From positions 1,426,001 to 1,490,000 of the forward strand of contig NZ_JAHLQL010000001.1 in assembly GCF_018919175.1 (NCBI RefSeq): a stretch of 64,000 nt of DNA, given 5' to 3'. Made by a program: the position numbers and the translations under genes. Source of the DNA: Clostridium simiarum (GTDB taxonomy: Bacteria; Bacillota; Clostridia; Clostridiales; Clostridiaceae). The notes below the pieces were generated by a model. The model did not search any database, was not told the DNA's origin, and saw only the letters and a program-made list of their open reading frames with translations. Position 1 is the stretch's first letter. Each line of letters starts with the position of its first letter. Of the stretch, positions 62,375 through 64,000 are shown one piece after another.

Positions 62375-63493
62375 TTAAATAGCCTGAATATCCGAATAAG
62401 ATGATAGCTTGTCTATTAAATATTCCGCTAAGTCTTCTTTATTTTTCTCATTTAAAATATTAAAAATCTTAAAATCTAGATTATTAAATTTTCTTATTTT
62501 GTCATCTATGAAATCACTATCTAAAGTTAAAAATCCAAACCTATTCGTAAAATCTAACATCTTAAAGTCACCCTTTAAAGGTGTTATATTAAAAGCATCT
62601 ATTTCTAATCCTAATTTGTACTTTAAAGACTCATGCATTGTAGTAAAATATCTTTCATCATAATCCTCATATAAAGTACTCATAACCACTGAATCAAATT
62701 GGACAGCATTACAAACCTCAAAAGCTAAAATACCAAACTTGTTTGTATAGTTATTATTGTAAGGCATAACTCCACCAGGTACTCCTATTAAAATAATATC
62801 TGGTTTTTCCGTTAACTCAATATTTTTGACATAGTGATTAAATAGCATTACTTTATTAGATTCATTCATACCACAATTTACCATAAACTTAGGAAATGAA
62901 TGAAAGCCCATAATCTCCGAATAATGCTTTGTCCCAATCTGTGAAACCTTATATCCTTGATTTATAAACTTTTCTCTAAGGGCAAGTTGTATATCAAACT
63001 TTCCAGTTCTTTCAGTAGTACCAAAGACCCCTATAACAGGAACATTTATATCAAATATATATTCTTTGTCTATTAACTTAAAGTCGAATTTATTCTCTTT
63101 TGTATATTGTTTAAATCTGCCATCTTTAATCTCACACAACTTTTCAATTCTTTCTTTAAACTTATCTGGAATTTCTATTGTACATACTATATCCTTTCCA
63201 TCATTCAATGCCTTTTCTATCTTAGGAAATATCATTTCTTCAAAATCTATTACCATATCTGATTCCACAAATATCACACACTGGCATAAATTTAGTGCTG
63301 TATCAAAATCATCAGTTATGGTCTTATTTATCTCTTTTCCACCATCTAAAACTCCACAATCTTTTCCACAAAATCCCCAACCTTTTGGTGAAACAGTATA
63401 TATAACATCGTATTCTTCTAATAAGTCATTATATCTTATTAAAGGTAATGATTCTCTATCCACTGGATATATCATAGCTTTTTTCTTTGTCAC
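62375..63493 (-). CDS. Peptide maturation system protein, TIGR04066-like
   Basis: About 372 residues, soluble. The N-terminal half starts KKKAMIYPVDRESLPLIRYN and contains GWGFCGKDCG, which resembles a DUF1611-like nucleotide-sensing start. The second half begins NVPVIGVFGTTERTGKFDIQ, a P-loop-like element (about 158-165), followed by MPYNNNYTNKFGILAFEV. These features fit the TIGR04066 family, known only as a companion of clostridial radical SAM peptide maturases; its reaction is undescribed. The GTG at 63493 is 8 nt after GGAGG and gives the expected VTKKKAMIYP start; an ATG 15 nt upstream (63508) overlaps that ribosome binding site. Confidence 0.7.
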   Translation of the reverse strand: MTKKKAMIYPVDRESLPLIRYNDLLEEYDVIYTVSPKGWGFCGKDCGVLDGGKEINKTITDDFDTALNLCQCVIFVESDMVIDFEEMIFPKIEKALNDGKDIVCTIEIPDKFKERIEKLCEIKDGRFKQYTKENKFDFKLIDKEYIFDINVPVIGVFGTTERTGKFDIQLALREKFINQGYKVSQIGTKHYSEIMGFHSFPKFMVNCGMNESNKVMLFNHYVKNIELTEKPDIILIGVPGGVMPYNNNYTNKFGILAFEVCNAVQFDSVVMSTLYEDYDERYFTTMHESLKYKLGLEIDAFNITPLKGDFKMLDFTNRFGFLTLDSDFIDDKIRKFNNLDFKIFNILNEKNKEDLAEYLIDKLSSYSDIQAI

Positions 63494-63511
63494 CCTCTTC
63501 ACCTCCATACC

Positions 63512-64000
63512 TTAAACATATTCTACTAACTCAATACTCTCGAAGGAGTCGCCATATTCTTTTAAAATACAATATTCTTTAAGCATGTTTCCAATACTTT
63601 GCCTTACTTCTTTGCATCTTGTCATTTTTCTTTCAGCGGATAGCTTGTTTAAATCATCTGCTGCTGAAGCACAGAGAAAACAATACCTATAAGCCCAGCA
63701 GCTTTTACAACTTTCTTCTGTAAGCTTTCCAATATTTAAAATATCCCTTACCTTTTCCATATAGAATCCTTCATCTACATTTCCTATTCTCATAGCTTCG
63801 GAAGATTCATTTACTCTCTCACAGGGATACAAATTCCCATATATATCAACAAACAATCTTTGAGCCCCTGGTACACATGGACCACCTGGATGTCCCTTTT
63901 CCCCTTGAATTTCTCTACGTCTTTCTTCAAATATTTTGTTTCTCAAATTTGTGTAATGACCATTTACCATTTTTGATAAATACTTTTCTTCTAATCTACC
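63512..64000 (-). CDS. Cys-rich peptide radical SAM maturase CcpM, C-terminal SPASM part (runs off right edge)
   Basis: The last 162 codons of a gene that stays open to the window edge. It is a SPASM domain with ordered cysteines: CVPGAQRLFVDIYGNLYPCERVN (first auxiliary-cluster region), then CKSCWAYRYCFLC and a late CKEV. SPASM domains hold auxiliary 4Fe-4S clusters in radical SAM enzymes that modify ribosomal peptides. The neighbours (TIGR04066-like, carrier-like and S8 genes) point to CcpM, which works on Clo7bot-family Cys-rich precursors. The radical SAM CXXXCXXC motif and the precursor gene would lie beyond the window. Confidence 0.75.
   Translation of the reverse strand, partial: GRLEEKYLSKMVNGHYTNLRNKIFEERRREIQGEKGHPGGPCVPGAQRLFVDIYGNLYPCERVNESSEAMRIGNVDEGFYMEKVRDILNIGKLTEESCKSCWAYRYCFLCASAADDLNKLSAERKMTRCKEVRQSIGNMLKEYCILKEYGDSFESIELVEYV

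Noticed and set aside
63066..63515. A 149-codon plus-strand frame considered as a possible peptide precursor gene
   Set aside because: Antisense to the TIGR04066-like gene, no ribosome binding site and not Cys-rich; no precursor peptide is evident in the window.

Overview
This is an AT-rich window with the gene repertoire of an amino-acid-fermenting Clostridium (Clostridium sensu stricto, perhaps a proteolytic species). The evidence is an oxidative ornithine-degradation operon, a 4-hydroxybutyryl-CoA dehydratase operon, a YtaF-type sporulation protein, a clostridial CcpM-type peptide maturation cluster and strong GGAGG-type ribosome binding sites. I cannot assign a species from sequence alone. 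I see no rRNA, tRNA, insertion sequence or CRISPR array.

Region by region. 1-12.7 kb is core and envelope genes: a partial M20 amidohydrolase, YtaF, a PAP2 phosphatase, an ArsC-like protein, an RNA helicase, a small polysaccharide-modification set (GT2, DUF2304, a large membrane protein), PlsC, a polysaccharide deacetylase, a GT51 transglycosylase and PepF. Most copies of a structured intergenic repeat family lie here. 13.4-23.4 kb holds the complete operon ortA-ortB-oraS-oraE-glmL-like-orr-ord, which converts ornithine to acetyl-CoA and alanine, with a convergent MerR gene and an ord paralogue. 23.7-41.9 kb has a chemoreceptor, PerR/Dps, a flavodoxin behind a Fur box, an ABC exporter, a MATE pump, flotillin with its NfeD partner, an S9 peptidase, a second chemoreceptor, MsrA and a SWIM-SNF2 helicase. 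It also has two candidate structured RNAs (26.23-26.35 and 31.20-31.31 kb). 42.1-46.7 kb is a corrinoid methyltransferase operon: two UroD-fold methyltransferases, a corrinoid protein and a 2Fe-2S reductive activator. proC and a PadR pair follow.

49.6-60.3 kb is the most coherent system. An eight-gene operon (abfD-abfT-korDABC-sucD-4hbD) encodes 2-oxoglutarate to succinyl-CoA to succinate semialdehyde to 4-hydroxybutyrate to 4-hydroxybutyryl-CoA to crotonyl-CoA. It starts at a textbook sigma-54 promoter. The adjacent sigma-54 activator gene lies 22 bp downstream of a yitT-family gene whose leader carries a cobalamin riboswitch and a terminator hairpin. The sequence therefore suggests a cascade in which low cobalamin turns on the activator of a fermentation route that does not itself need B12, while AdoCbl-dependent ornithine aminomutase is encoded nearby.

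60.4-64.0 kb is a ribosomal-peptide maturation cluster running off the right edge: a radical SAM/SPASM maturase (partial), a TIGR04066-like protein, an acyl-carrier-related protein and a subtilisin-like protease with an unusual C-terminal domain. No precursor peptide is visible inside the window.
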